DNA from: Capra hircus
Lineage: Eukaryota > Chordata > Mammalia > Artiodactyla > Bovidae
DNA length: 64,000 nt
Assembly: GCF_001704415.2 (NCBI RefSeq)
Contig: NW_017189517.1
Span: forward strand, 7,327,167-7,391,166
Direction of reading: 5' to 3'
A model generated the notes under the pieces. That model had not been told where the DNA came from. It saw only the letters and a list, made by a program, of their open reading frames with translations, and did not search any database. Every line of letters starts with the position of its first letter. Position 1 is the stretch's first letter. Positions 23,889-36,284 of this stretch are shown one piece after another. The position numbers and the translations under genes are program-made.

Positions 23889-24502
23889 GCATTTCCAGAA
23901 CTTAGTGTATTATTGCTTGAAAGAATCAAATCTTTGTGAAATAAATGTGTAAATGGAATTAAAACAGATTTTTCAACAGTAATGTTCTATCTTTATATTA
24001 GTGTTTAGGATTTTTAATATTACAACAGCTTGTTTAAATTAGATATGTGAATATCTAAAGGAAAACCATACACATTTTAGACAAAAATGGGAACTTTGGG
24101 ACTTCGACCTTTATTAGAGCAGTAAGCCCATGCAGATTTCAGTTTTTGAGGAATATTGTTACTATCACAGAATTTAAGGCTGGGCTTGGTCTACTAGATC
24201 TGTCTCTATTGACATCCTTTTTACCTCCTTGTTTCATTTTCATCAGTTTCAGAGCCCTCCATCTTTTGCAGCCAGGAAGGAAATTGGTCTAGGCTTATGA
24301 AGACTGACATCCACATAGGGTTGGCATCTTAGTCACTCTCCCAAAATCTGATGCAAAAAGGCAGAAAACCACTCATTTTTGTATCTTGGAAAGTGAAACT
24401 GTATGTGTACTAAGCTCCATCTGGCAAAAGTAGTATTTAATATTTGTTCCTTCTCTTTTCAGAAAATGGAGGCGTGGGTGGTGGTGATGAAAATTAACAC
24501 TT
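23889..24502. other. Unassigned intronic sequence
   Basis: A+T-rich. No gene or named repeat recognised. Confidence 0.5.
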
Positions 24503-24670
24503 ACTGAGTTCCAACTATGTTAGGCACTATATATATGTTATTTTGTTTAATCTTTATAGGAATATAGTATGGCTCCACTGAGGCACATAGTAGTTTAATT
24601 GCCAAATACAACATACCTTGCTAGTAAACAGCAGGGCTGGGGTTTTGATCCAAGGTCTTCTTGACCGCCC
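24503..24670 (-). mobile_element. MIR SINE, antisense
   Basis: Diverged antisense MIR: aactatgttaggcactat, actgaggcacatag, and the tail agcagggctggggttttgat. Confidence 0.65.
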
Positions 24671-25293
24671 TCCCCCCCACTATCTGTGTCAGTCACACAC
24701 TTGGATAAGAAATCGTACCATTATTGTTCATCTCAAATATTGATAATTTGTTCTTTAGGGAAGTTTTGGCTACTTTTCAAAAATTGGCATAGTGTTAAAA
24801 CAACCTTGGATTTCTTAAAGTTAAGAAACGTGTAGTATGATTCATAGGTAAGAAGTCCTGTATTTGAAGAGCAGATTAAATTTAATAGTTGTAAAACTAT
24901 AGTTTAATATTTACGTTACACATACACTGTGATTCATTTTTATGTATTATAAATTGGAAATTATTTTAAATATGTAAAGAATCCTTAACCCGATTACATA
25001 GGCTTCAGTTATTCTAAAATACTTTTTTTGATAATATTTTTTCTTAAAAGACACTTTGAGGAATGTTTTTTTCTTAAGGGTTCAGACTTTTTGGAAATGT
25101 TGCATTTTCCATTAATAAAATTTTTCTAGTTTCTCTTCTAACTCAGAAGCAGTATTTGTATGTAATGTCAATTGTTTACATTTAAATAGAGCATCTTATT
25201 ATTTGCATGTGACTCAGGCTACTGTGTGGCTCTGATGAGTGCTATTTTATATGCTTCTCAGGAATGATGCAAACAAATGCATTTTCCTACGTG
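24671..25293. other. Unassigned intronic sequence
   Basis: A+T-rich with a short C tract near 24668-24677. Nothing assignable. Confidence 0.5.
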
Positions 25294-25347
25294 GTAGACT
25301 TAATAGATAAAATCAGTTTGGTAGACTTAATAGATAAAATCAGTTTG
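25294..25347 (+). repeat. Perfect 27 bp tandem duplication (two copies)
   Basis: The 27-base unit beginning gtagacttaatagataaa occurs at 25294-25320 and again at 25321-25347 with no mismatch and no spacer. Confidence 0.98.
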
Positions 25348-25734
25348 GAATTAAAGTTCACAAGTAACAAAATTTCTCCCTGAACAATTCTTTGTGTGGC
25401 ACAGTGTGTAACTGTATCAGACCCAACTCTACTACCAACAAAACTGTAATGGCAGTCCTATGTCCTATTTGTCTCCTCCTCCGGGGCAGTTCTGCTCTTA
25501 TCAAAACAAATCAAAGTGCAGTGCAAATTGCTAGTCCTCAAGAATTATTATTTTCTGTGGTAACTGTTTAATTCAGACACGGATGCTGCTGAAGTTGCTC
25601 CCCAAGGTAACCTGTGCCTAAGGCATTTTAAGAACTGGAGTATATTTCAGTATGATACTGCTACTCTGGAAGAAGTGTATACATAGTGGTTTACTTTCCC
25701 AGTGTAAAGTTAGACTAGAGCTAACGTTTCTGAT

Positions 25735-25910
25735 CTATAAAGAGATTTATGGGTGATGTGTATTTGTATTCTGGCTCTGCTGCTTAGCTGGAGGACTTCA
25801 AGTGATTTGGTTCTCCTCTCTGTCCTTCAGTTTCCTCCTCTCTAAAGTGGGGATGATAAAACCTGCGTCATAGCTTTTCTGTGAGGATTATTATCCAGGA
25901 TTACATAATC
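25735..25910 (+). mobile_element. MIR SINE, sense
   Basis: Core and 3' half: tctggctctgctgcttagct, cagtttcctcctctctaaag, tggggatgataaaacctg, ctgtgaggattatt. Confidence 0.8.
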
Positions 25911-26019
25911 TTGATCTTTACATTTATTTAAGATAGTATGGTATTGGGATTAAGGATGCAAGTTTGAAGGTCAGTCAGTATGCAGATCTTGGCTCTGTTC
26001 CTTTTTAGCCACCTGACCT

Positions 26020-26258
26020 GGTGAAGTGAAGTGAAAGTTGCTCATCTGTTTGTGCTCTTAGTTGCTCAGTTGTGTCCAACTCTTTGCGACCCCATGGACT
26101 GTAGCCTGCCAGGCTCCTCTGTCCATGGGATTCTCAGGCAATAATACTGGAGTGGGTTGCCATTTCCTTCTCCAGAGGATCTTCCTGATCCATGGATCAA
26201 ACCCAAGTCTCCTGCATTGCAGGCAGACTCTTTACCGATTGAGCTACAAGGGAAGCCC
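26020..26258 (-). mobile_element. Bov-tA SINE, antisense (left unit of a pair)
   Basis: Antisense body starting near 26050 with an extra gtgaagtgaagtgaaag tail, and a head ending gctacaagggaagccc. The target-site duplication ccacctgacct precedes it (26009-26019). Confidence 0.93.
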
Positions 26259-26468
26259 GAGTGAAAATGATGTCGCTCAGTCATGTCGGACTCTTTGCGA
26301 CCCCATGGACTGTAGCCTACCAGGCTCCTCCATCCATGGGATTTTCCAGGCTAGAATAGTGGAGTGGGTTGCCATTGCCTTCTCCAGGAGATCTTCCTGA
26401 CCCAGGGATTGAACCCAGGTCTCCCATATTGTAGGCAGACGCTTTACCATCTGAGCCCCCAGGGACGT
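26259..26468 (-). mobile_element. Bov-tA SINE, antisense (right unit of a pair)
   Basis: A second antisense copy directly abuts the first. The matching target-site duplication ccacctgacct follows it (26469-26479). Confidence 0.93.
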
Positions 26469-26778
26469 CCACCTGACCTAAACTAAGTCATATAATCTTG
26501 TACTTCAGTTTCCTCATCTGTAAAATGGGAAAACTAATAACTGCTTACTTCATCAGGTTGTTTTCAGAAGTAAATGACTTAATATGTATGAAATGCTTTG
26601 AAAGATACCTAGCACCTGGTAAATCCTAAATAGTTATTAACCATTAACAACAGCAACAGTGATCTTGATTCTCATCTCAGTTGTCAGCATGCAGTGTCAG
26701 TGTTCATTTACTCATTAAACCAAAACCTCCTTTGGAGATTGGGCAGATTCTTTTTAGCTTCTGAGCCTGACATAGTAG

Positions 26779-27042
26779 GTTGTTGTTGTTCAGTCGCTCA
26801 GTTGTGTCCAACTCTTTGCAACCCTGTGGACTGCAGCACACCAGGCTTCCCTATCCTTCATTATCTCCTGGAGTTTGTACAAACTCATGTCCATTGAGTC
26901 AATGATGCCATCCAACCATCTCATCCTGTCGCCCCCTTCCCCTGCCCTCAATCTTTCCCAGCATCAGTCTTTTCCAGTGAGTCGGCTCCTCATATCAGGT
27001 GGCCAAAGTATTGGAGCTTCAGCTTCATCATCAGTCCTTGCA
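26779..27042 (-). mobile_element. BovB LINE 3' end, antisense
   Basis: Antisense BovB C-terminal and 3' UTR: ttgttcagtcgctcagttg, ccatccaaccatctcatcc, gtggccaaagtattggagc. It is 5'-truncated; the right border is approximate. Confidence 0.9.
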
Positions 27043-28494
27043 AAATATTTGTGCAATGAATTAGTTAGTAAGTGAAAGAATACCTTTATGCTTCTCAGAC
27101 CTACCCTTGCCCCCTTCCACTTCCTTTGAAACTGTTGTCTCTCTCCCTGCCATGACCCACATGGTTTTTGCAGCTGAACTCACCATGTTGTTTAGAATAA
27201 AAGTTTGGAATACTTGGTCTAAAAACAGAACAATCTGATTAAATCCAGGCTGTAGAGTCTGGGGCATAGTAGGCACTTGATTGATGATGTATGAATCGAA
27301 CAAAGAGTCTTTGCAGCCCCAAGAGATGAGTTCATACCTTTATCCCAGATGGAAATAAAGAGCTTTTCACACCAGTGATGGTTTCAGGGTTATTAGGGGC
27401 TTATGGGATCTGCCTCTGACATGTTTTGAAGTAACACATTTCAAACCTCAATTTAGGTGCAGTATGTATGAGAGGGAAGAGCTTGTAGCAAGCCATTTGA
27501 AAGACTTCTGTTTCTTAAAATTGGCTACTGATGCTTTTCTTCACTGGTGATTCTTCCCTCCTATCATGTATAGCATATAAATTGATTTAATTTTTCTTTC
27601 CTGGTCTATCCCAAGTTTTCAAATGGCAGATTAGATTGAAAATAACTCAGTAGTGCTTTGCAGTTATTGCACAAGGAAAGCTGGCTTCATTGGTGCAGTT
27701 TAACTCTTGCTGTGTCACTCCACCTGGAGCAGCATGGAAATACCTTCTCTAATTATAGTCATTAAAAGTCTAATGAACTTTTTTGTTTTAAAAAGCCTTT
27801 TACATTTTCTTCTGTTAAGCAATTTCTTTTCATTTGTGCCATAGATGCTGTTGATAATTTCCATTTATATATTCTTCTGGCTTCATACAATTGGTTTCAT
27901 TTTTAATGTAATCAGACACATGGTTATTATATGTAAGTTGTGTAGGTAAAAAGAGGTCATTCTTTATACAGTCTCCTAAAGATATTCTCCTTTTTACTGT
28001 TCTTCCTGTGAGAATTTACTCTGTCTTCCTTGTGATAACACCAGTAAGGCTGTAATATTTGTCTAGTTGTAGGAATATTTAGCTCTTTCTTGTTTGAATT
28101 TCTTGTACCATATGGGTAAATCCAGTCCTGGTAGAAAACTCCTGTTTTAAACACACAAAAAAGAATATTTTGTATTGTAAAAAATAGTATATGTACACTT
28201 AAAGAAACCATTTTGTCTTAACTGACTTCACACATTATAATTGCTTCTTTTAAAAATGTACTTCTCAGAAGGTTTCAGTTCCTAAAATCAAAGTTTAAAA
28301 CTGCTCATATCAATAACTACTAGTGGGTACCACATTTCTTTTTCGGGTGATGAAAATGATCTAAAACTAGATTGTGGTGGTGTTTGCACAGCACCATGAA
28401 CATAATACAAACTGTTGTTAAATGAGTGAAATCTTTGGCATGTAATTATGTAGAAATAAAGTTGTTATTTAAGAAAAAGAAAGGTGCTTATATC
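27043..28494. other. Unassigned intronic sequence
   Basis: No gene, domain or confident repeat. Mostly A+T-rich unique-looking sequence. Confidence 0.5.
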
Positions 28495-28670
28495 ACCATT
28501 AAGAAGCTCTACTGCTCACTAGCTGGCTGTGTGGCCTTGAGTAAGTTGCTCTCCTTTCTGTGCCTCAGCCTCCTCGTCTGTGCAAGGCAGTAATAACAGT
28601 ACCTTTCTAATGAGCTGTTTGTGAGCAGAAAATGGATAAATATATGTAAAGAACTTAATATTGTTCTTTG
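28495..28670 (+). mobile_element. MIR SINE, sense
   Basis: Core and 3' half: ctagctggctgtgtggcctt, tgcctcagcctcctcgtctg, then tttgtgagcagaaaatgg in place of the usual gtgaggattaaatg. Confidence 0.78.
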
Positions 28671-30595
28671 GAACCTGAGCCCTCATTGTTATCATGTATA
28701 GAGCACAGAAGAGAAGTCTGGGGCTAGAGATGTATCCTTTTCGGGTGTCATCATATAGATGGTAATTAAAGCCATGCCTATGGACTAGGTTACCCAGGGA
28801 GAGCATGCCATGGGGAGTGGTGAAAGACAGAGAGCTGAGGGCTGAATACAAGGAAATAGAAAGAGCAGATTTGGCAAAGGAAGCTCAAAAGGAGTATCTG
28901 GAGACATAAGAGGAGGTGTGATGTCATGGAAGCAGAGAAGATGGTTCTTAGCGTTAGTGCCAGAAAGAGGTTAGGTTAGAAACTGTCCATTTGATCTGGC
29001 AGGTTAGACCTGTGGGAGTAGGGGCAGGAACCAGCCTACAGAGAAAGGGCTGGAAGAGTAAAGAGGAGGTGAGGAAGGAGACATACTGACTGTATTCTTC
29101 TGAGGTAGTGACTCATTTTTCAGCAACTAATTATTGAGCTTCTACTGTGTGCCATTCCCTGCTCTAGGTTAGTGGTGTACCAGGGAACAAAAACAACAAC
29201 AACAAAAACCCAAATCCTTGCCCTAAGAGAACTTTACTTTATACTGGGCTTTATTTTATACTGGGAAGGAGAGAGATAAGGCGGGAAGAGGATCCATTGT
29301 CAAGAAAAGTATGTGTGTTTAAGAAAATAAGGACTTAAACTAAACATTAAAGCTAAAAAACCAGGGGGAGATAGAGAGTGGAAATAAAATGGTTCATAGT
29401 ATAAGGGAGATGGAGTAATTATTGGTGCAAAAAGATGGGCAGATAGAGATCAGGAGCATAGGTGAAAGCTCTTTATCAGTCAAGAACAAGAAAAGAAACC
29501 CCTCTTCTGAAACTGGAGGGCGAGACCTGATGCTCACACACAACAGGGAAGTACGAAGACGTGCCCAGCAGATGTAGGAGCAAGGTCACTCACATAGAGG
29601 AGTGTGATATGGGACTTGAGAGTCATGAAGCTTTCAAATAGGCACTTAGGATAAGTGGAGAGCACAATCAATGAGAACAAGTAGGACGTTCATGGAGTGG
29701 CACTGAAGATTTTGTAATGCCATGAACTTCACGTTAGTGTGATTTTTAACAAAACTGGAGGAATGAAGACAGTGATCTCTGAGACTGGTCCCAGAATTAG
29801 GACTTAATGTAGGTCTATTGCGGAAAGCCTAGTTGGGAAGAAGTTGACGGAGCTGGTGAGAAATAGGTTCTATGAGTGAACACTTTATAGAAAAAGTGAA
29901 GGTAAGGAATTTGAGAAACTGAAGGTGGGATCGAGAGACCAGAGGTTTTAAAGAGCTATGGTGGGAGTGAAAGAGCTAAAAGACTAAGAGAGCGTGCTTT
30001 TTTCCTTCGGGGTGTCAGAGATGAAGCAGTAAGTGATATTAATAAATCCCAGTCTGTCAGCCTAGAGCAGTTGGCTAAAGTAGAGCAAAGGTGAAGATCC
30101 TTAGAGCAAAAGAGTTCTGAGACTTGACAGTGTAGGTAGGTTTCTGGATGAGTTGTCTGTATGGATGATGGTATTTCCAAGTGCAATGATAAGAGGAAAT
30201 ATAGGACATAGGACTTAAAGCTAAATTTCTAAGTCTGCTGTTGATGTCAATAAGTGATCAGATGAAGGTTAGTAATGGTCACTTGAGATAACGATGTCCA
30301 AAAATTATGAAACAGGAGTATGGAGTTGGTTGTCACACAGACATTAAAATTTCACAGAATGATGGTAGGAGATGGGATGGAAAGGCCTCCAGTGACACAA
30401 ATGAGTAAGGGGAAATGTCCAGGAGACATGCTGTCCATGAGGAGGAGGGGGTAAAAGTTTGTATCTCTAGATTGTATGACCCCAAAAGGAGGACACACTT
30501 TTCAGGAGATTGGATTCATGGACTGCACAAGCAGTGGAGAGGCAAGAGGAGACTGACCCCTCACATCTCTGGGGAAGAATCATCAGAAGAGAGCT
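28671..30595. other. Purine-rich unassigned sequence with an L2-like piece at 29116-29300
   Basis: The piece ttattgagcttctactgtgt with tgccattccctgctctaggt is the antisense L2 3' pattern. The rest is GA-rich on the + strand and resembles an old degenerate LINE, but I cannot assign it. No coding features. Confidence 0.45.
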
Positions 30596-30606
30596 AAGGC
30601 TTAGGG

Positions 30607-30797
30607 CTTTCCTTGTGGTTCAGCTGGTAAAGAATCCACCTGCAATGAGGGAGACCTGGGTTTGATCCCTGGGTTGGGAAGATCCCCTGGAGAAGGAAAT
30701 AGCTACCCGCTCCAGTATTCTGGCCTAGAGAATTCCATGGACTGTATAGTCCATGGGGTTGCAAAGAGTCAGACATGACTGAGCGACTTTCACTTTC
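30607..30797 (+). mobile_element. Bov-tA SINE with target-site duplication
   Basis: Sense copy with a short deletion in the body (near 30741). The 11-base direct repeat aaggcttaggg flanks it at 30596-30606 and 30798-30808. Confidence 0.95.
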
Positions 30798-30808
30798 AAG
30801 GCTTAGGG

Positions 30809-31319
30809 AAGGCAAATATTTGTAGGGAACATTTTTTGGTGTTTAAGGATGTAGAGAGTTTGGTTAATGAGGATGGCAGATTCTGCAGGGCAGAGTTTAA
30901 CCATTGAGTTAGGAGCAAGAGAGGGAAGGGGAACTGGTATCATGAATGTGGGGTGATGAAAGAAGCACAGAGCAGTATGAGGATCAGGATGAAGTGAGGA
31001 AGTTTGATGAGAGTCATGGGTGGAAGTGATTAGATTTGGGGTCCCCTTCCTTTTTTTTTTTTTTTTTGTAAAAATCTGCTGGAAAAGAGTAGTTCAGGGT
31101 GTCACAGATATACCTGGAAATTGCTCCCACCAATTCTTTCCCTCTTCAAATGCTGTCTGGGTCTGAACCTGACTAGAGTTGTAGGTTATGTGCTTCCCAC
31201 ACCAAACTAAAGTTTATTTTAACTAATGTGACTCAACATTGTGCAAAATAGAAGCTATAACAATGAGCATGTTGTTTTAGAAGTGCAACCTAAATCCTTG
31301 GTTACAATATACTTATCTG
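30809..31319. other. Unassigned sequence with a T tract
   Basis: A T run of about 17 lies near 31051-31068. No gene or named repeat. Confidence 0.45.
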
Positions 31320-31660
31320 TTTTTTATTTTAAATTTTGGGCCTTTTTCAGCAATATCAAGGTATAATTAACATACAACATTGTGTAAGTTTAAAGTGTAC
31401 AGCATAATGATTTGACATATGTATGCGTTGAGAATGGAGGAGGAGATGGCAGGCAACTCCAGTATTCTTCCCTGGAAAATTCATGCATAGAAGAGCTTGG
31501 CATACAGTCCATGGGGTCGCAAAGAGTCAGACACAACTGAGTACACCCACATACATGCATGCATACATTGAGAAATGATTATCACATTAAAGTTCCTTAA
31601 CATATCAGCCAACTCACATAGTTACTCTTTAAAAATTTTTTAATGTTTATTCCCAGGAGT
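31320..31660 (-). mobile_element. L1M 3' UTR, antisense, with a Bov-A insertion
   Basis: Antisense L1 phrases: caaggtataattaacataca, taaagtgtacagcataatga, then after the insertion aaatgattatcacattaaag. Confidence 0.85.
31435..31560 (+). mobile_element. Bov-A monomer SINE inside L1
   Basis: Head-less Bov-A body (ggcaactccagtattcttcc to cacaactgagtac). The flanks gtatgcgttgagaa (31421-31434) and gcatacattgagaa (31561-31574) are an eroded 14-base target-site duplication. Confidence 0.88.
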
Positions 31661-32097
31661 GAATGAAGGAATTTCTTCATTGTATTTTATGGTCACCATC
31701 AGAACCCAACTTCTACTTTCACAACAGTAACTGGGTGGTTGGGTATTTATTCACCTAAATAAATATATCTGTTTATTTATAATGAAAAGAAGTGGCAAAA
31801 AGCAAATTTTAGGAGTGACATGGTGGATTGCATTATGCCACAGACAGATGCTCAACCCAACCTTACTTAAACATTTACAGAGCCAGTTTTGATTAGCTCT
31901 TTAATCTTGATAATCAGACTCCAGTCTACTAAGCCCAGTCCAGAGGTGATTATTACTGAGATTTATAGCCACTGACACCACAAAATCTTACAATTTAGCT
32001 ATTAGGAATTTTTTTTTTTTGCAGGGGTCTGGAGTTGGGTGAGTGGATTATTTAAGAAGGAAATCAAGTGTTTACTATATTGGAAACAAATTTGTTA
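31661..32097. other. Unassigned intronic sequence
   Basis: Nothing recognised. Short T tract near 32010-32021. Confidence 0.45.
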
Positions 32098-32302
32098 TTG
32101 TTCAGTTGCTCAGTCATGTCTGACTCTTTGTGACCCCATGGACTGTAGGCCACCAGGCTCCTTTGTCCATGGGGATTCTCCAGGCAAGAATACTGGAGTG
32201 GGTAGCCATGCCCTCCTTCGGGGAATCTTCCCGACCCAGGGATTGATCCATGCCTCCTGCATTGGCGGGCAGATTCTGTAACACTGAGCCATCTGGGAGG
32301 CC
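32098..32302 (-). mobile_element. Bov-tA SINE, antisense
   Basis: Complete antisense copy from ttgttcagttgctcagtcat to gagccatctgggaggcc. Confidence 0.94.
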
Positions 32303-33132
32303 ATAAATGGACATTAGTAAAATGGAAACCCTTAGCAAATCTTACTCCAGTTTGTTATATACCAGTTAATAGCTAGATGTTATCTGTGTTTTTGCAAGAG
32401 TTACTATTTCTTAAGGTCAATCAGTGTGTGGCCCTTTCCTATAAACCTTTAAGTATAAATGTGTAGGCAAACTTTCTTCTGGAGGATCACATTAAAATCG
32501 AAAGATTCATAATGAAATTTACATGAGGAGATTGTCAGAGAACAGTCTTAGCAAACTATAGTGGTCAACTTTTGCTGAGGGAGTTTCTTTTTTAAACTTT
32601 AATTATTCCTAAAACAAATCATTTCAAACATATGAAAAACAAATGGGACAATATTTGGCAAGCCTAAGCATGATTGATAAGGTAGAGACCAGCTATCTCC
32701 AGATCTAAACCTGCTACCCTCTCTTTGTTCAGAGCTGCTTGTCCCCTTTAGTTAGGGTGTTGCCTGCCTTTGTGTGTGCTTACCCTTCCCTCCGGGTTCT
32801 GGCCTCCTCAGCATTGCACGTGTGGCAGAGCTGAGCCAGTGCCTTTTCATAGTTACATCCATGTGGTTTCACGTGGTAGCTATTTCTGCCTCCCACCTAG
32901 TGCCTAACCCAGAGCCTCCACTTGCTGAGACTTCCCAAATTCCAACCCTGAAGTTGAGTCAGGCCTGTTTAATCAAGTTAGGGTGCTGTAACCTTTGAGA
33001 ACCCATCTGAAGTTAACTTTAGATTCTTTTTTGCAAGTATTTCGAATGAAGTATGTTGAAGTCCTGAGTAAAGTCACAGTGAACTATTCTGTCTTATGCT
33101 CATGTGCTGATTAGATAGTATCTGGTCAGTGC
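32303..33132. other. Unassigned intronic sequence
   Basis: No gene or named repeat. A 74-codon frame at 32774-32998 shows no recognisable domain. Confidence 0.45.
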
Positions 33133-33341
33133 TGTGTGCATAGTCACTCAGTCATGTCTGACTGTTTGCGACCCCATGGACTGCAGCCCTCCAGGCTCCT
33201 CTGTCCATGGGGATTCTCCAGGTAAGAAATTGGAGTGGGTTGCCATGCCCTCCTCCAAGGGATCTTCCCAACCTAGGGATCAAACCCAGGTCTCCTGTAT
33301 TGCGGGTAGATTCTTTACCAGCTGAGCCACCAGGGAAGCCC
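33133..33341 (-). mobile_element. Bov-tA SINE, antisense
   Basis: Complete antisense copy ending gagccaccagggaagccc. Imperfect flanks (tctggtcagt before, ctgatcagta after) may be the eroded target-site duplication. Confidence 0.94.
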
Positions 33342-33659
33342 TGATCAGTAGTTAGTAGGAAATCTGGGCAGTAGTTCATTTAAAGAAATGCTCATGATCA
33401 TTAAGGTTTTGCAGGCGTGCTTCCTTTCTCTCTTTTTCAGTTTCACAGAGGTTGTATCTTTCTGTTTTTATTTTAGTCAAGAAAATGTTCACATAGATTT
33501 TATTTGTGGCACTGTGTTTCAGGGTAATAACCCTGCATATGTATTTCAATGATTTGCATTAAGGTTGCATTTTTTACACATTTTTAAAAAATCTGGGTTG
33601 GAAGCAACTAGATAATGGCAGCAAAGAAATTAGCTATTTCACTGTGCTATATAAAAGCA

Positions 33660-33870
33660 ACTGACATTTTTTCAGCACTTACTATATGAAGGCAATGTCT
33701 CACAACTGCCTTCTAAGTCATTGATATCATCCTCATTTATACAGATAGGGAAACGGACACAGTACCGTTAAGGAAATCGGCCAAGATCTCTCAGGTGTAG
33801 TAAGTGGCAGAACCAGGATTTAAACCCAGACATCTGGCTCCAGAATCAACGTATTGAGCTGGTACGCTTC
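33660..33870 (-). mobile_element. MIR SINE, antisense, well preserved
   Basis: Antisense MIR in full order: cctcatttatacagatagg, gaaacggacacag, gtaagtggcagaaccaggat, ttaaacccagacatctggct. Confidence 0.88.
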
Positions 33871-35249
33871 TCTTCCTCACTATATCTTGTGTGACCCCTT
33901 TGAAGCAACCTGGTAATTGCCAGGCTCTCTGAAAGAAGGCCATTAGAATAGCAAATGGCAGAATGCGTCTTGATTTTTGAGTATTAAAAATATACCCATT
34001 AGAAGATATTTACAAGACAGTTAAACTGTGAGCTACTAGCCTTGATCAAAGTAGTCTCATCTCAGGTCATCACTTAGTGATCCTTGGTGATCTCAAATGG
34101 CTGTAGACAATACTCTGATTTTGGAGCCATGCTGGTTTAATCAAGTGAGTGTGCCATATCTGTTTGTCCATACACCTTCTGCCACTCCATCCATTCGACC
34201 TTCCATCCATCCATCTACAGAATTCTTCGTCTTCTTATGACATACACTTGCTTGAGTGTGTGCATGCTCAGTCATATCCAACTCTTTGTGACTCCAGACA
34301 CACACTTAGGTGTTGCTTATCTTCATCGAGGAATCAAGTCCCAAATGTATACTAAGTGAATGAGGCACAGAGCTCCAAGAATCACTGGCTCACCTTGAGG
34401 GGAAAGTAAATTAATTTATGAAGGTCTGTAAATTTTAATGTATCTACAACTCTTCTTATGTTACAGGATCTTGTAGATCACTAGTTGAACCTTCAGTTAA
34501 CTTTTAAGGAGATTCATGTAGGTAATTCCAGTCCAGGAGAACAGCAGTTAGAAATAAACTGGGATACTTAGAAAATGAGGAGGGAGACCAGTTTGCTGAG
34601 AGCATAGCCTTCTGGAGGGGGACTGCTAGTGGAAAATGCAGTTAGAATGGGTAGACTAGGTCAGGTTACGATAGAGAAGCCTTGAAGTCAACCACAGTAT
34701 AAAACTGAAAAGAAAGTAAGTTTTCTTGTCATTATATCCAGATTCTAGCTGTGGAGTATGCCACATGTGACATACCTACCCAGTAGATTTTTAAATGATT
34801 TGGATCATATTCTGGATAAAGGCCAGAATCACCCAAGGCTTGGATGTGCATTAATCTGAAAATCTATCTAGAATAACTGTGCCCGAGCAACTACATGATC
34901 TTAGTAGGGATTAGTCATAAATCTTGAATTGGCATTTTGGACTTTTAAACATTTAGCAGTATGGGTGAAAACTGCTTGGAGTGGGGTGTTTCAATTTTGT
35001 GTTGATTTCCCAATAGTGCTCTTTAAGACTGGAAGTTATGATCCAAGAAATAGTAGTGCTGATCGCATGCTGTTGTTTTACTCATTTGTGTGCAAGCATC
35101 ATTACTAATTGTTACGTTAAATGTGTATACAAATAATGTCTGTTAATCATTAAGATGTTATTTCACAAATGCAATTTATTTTCACTTCCAGAAAGCACAG
35201 GGATAATGTTACATTGTTTAAATGTCCTTTGACAGCTTTAGCAGAGTGT
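33871..35249. other. Unassigned sequence with a Bov-A scrap at 34249-34297
   Basis: About 49 bases near 34249-34297 (catgctcagtcatatccaac, tctttgtgactcca) are an antisense Bov-A remnant. The rest is unassigned. Confidence 0.6.
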
Positions 35250-35377
35250 TTTTTGGCTGCACTGCATGGCTTGCAGGATCTTAGTTCCCCAACCAGGGAT
35301 TGAAACCCCAGCCATAGCAGTGAAAGCGCTGAGTCCAAAGCGCTGAGTCCTAACCACTGGACCGCCAGGGAATTCCC
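35250..35377 (-). mobile_element. CHR-type SINE, antisense, with internal 14 bp duplication
   Basis: Antisense head: gatcttagttccccaacc, ccactggaccgccaggga. The 14-base unit aaagcgctgagtcc is present twice in tandem (35323-35336, 35337-35350); other copies here have it once. Confidence 0.92.
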
Positions 35378-36118
35378 TAGCACAGTCTTTTTGTGTGGAA
35401 CTTTCTATAGGTCAGTGAAATTGCTCCTCTCTGCTTGCAGAGAAATCCGTGGTACAAAAAATACCTTGTCCCAGCTTATGATTATTAAATGAGATAGACT
35501 TAAAAGAGAACAGTGTGTGACTGGATGATTTGAATTGTGTTTGCCCTGGTCCTAGCCTCTTTCCATAGTACACACTAGCTGGGTGATAGCTTTTCCTGAA
35601 AACCTTGTCAACTTGTCCTTGTACTCTGTGGCAAGTTGTGTTTATGGAAGTCAAAGTAATGTAAATCTAATCTGATTTTCTTCACAGAAACAAAATATTA
35701 TATTGAAGATTATATTCCTGGACTGAAGCTTAACTCTTTTATTTAATAGAAATGACGATAACCACCATTTTTAATCAACTGTTTAATCAACTGGAAATGA
35801 TTAATCTGAATGCTGCTCAGGATAAAATGGTCTGAAGTATATGTTTAAGAAGGCATCACAATAGCCAGTCGCATTAAATTATGTTTAACGAGTTAGTGGA
35901 CTATACAAAGTTCTTATTGTTACAATAACTGTCTTGTTTTTACTGAAATGAAGCAGAAGGTTAAAACAATGCACTTTATGCAAAGTCAAGCAAGTCATAA
36001 AAGATTTCTTTGGGTAACTGTTGACAAGAATGTTTGAGTAGAGTTTGGGGGAGTCTTGCAGTTAATAACTTTTTGAAAAGTTGAATTGAGATTTTCTTCT
36101 TGCTTTGCTTATTGTAAA
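35378..36118. other. Unassigned intronic sequence
   Basis: A+T-rich. Nothing recognised. Confidence 0.45.
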
Positions 36119-36252
36119 TTCCTGAAGAAAATGGCAACCCACTCCAGTATTCTTGCCTGGAGAATCCCTTGGACGGAGGACCCTGGTGGGCTGCCGTCTA
36201 TGGGGGTCGCACAGAGTCGGACATGACTGAAGCGACTTAGCAGCAGCAGACA
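36119..36252 (+). mobile_element. Bov-A SINE, sense, partial
   Basis: Bov-A body from gaagaaaatggcaaccc to gcgacttagcagcagcag, without a tRNA head. Confidence 0.9.
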
Positions 36253-36284
36253 CAGATTTTGGAGAACAGGTCATTGGTCTCTCT

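Larger units (their letters stand above)
25950..26640 (+). mobile_element. MIR SINE, sense, split by two Bov-tA SINEs
   Basis: The left part (25950-26019) has gatcttggctctgttcc and agccacctgacct. The right part (26469-26640) has cagtttcctcatctgtaaaa and a 3' half to ctagcacctggtaa. The interruption carries 11-base duplications ccacctgacct on both sides. Confidence 0.85.
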
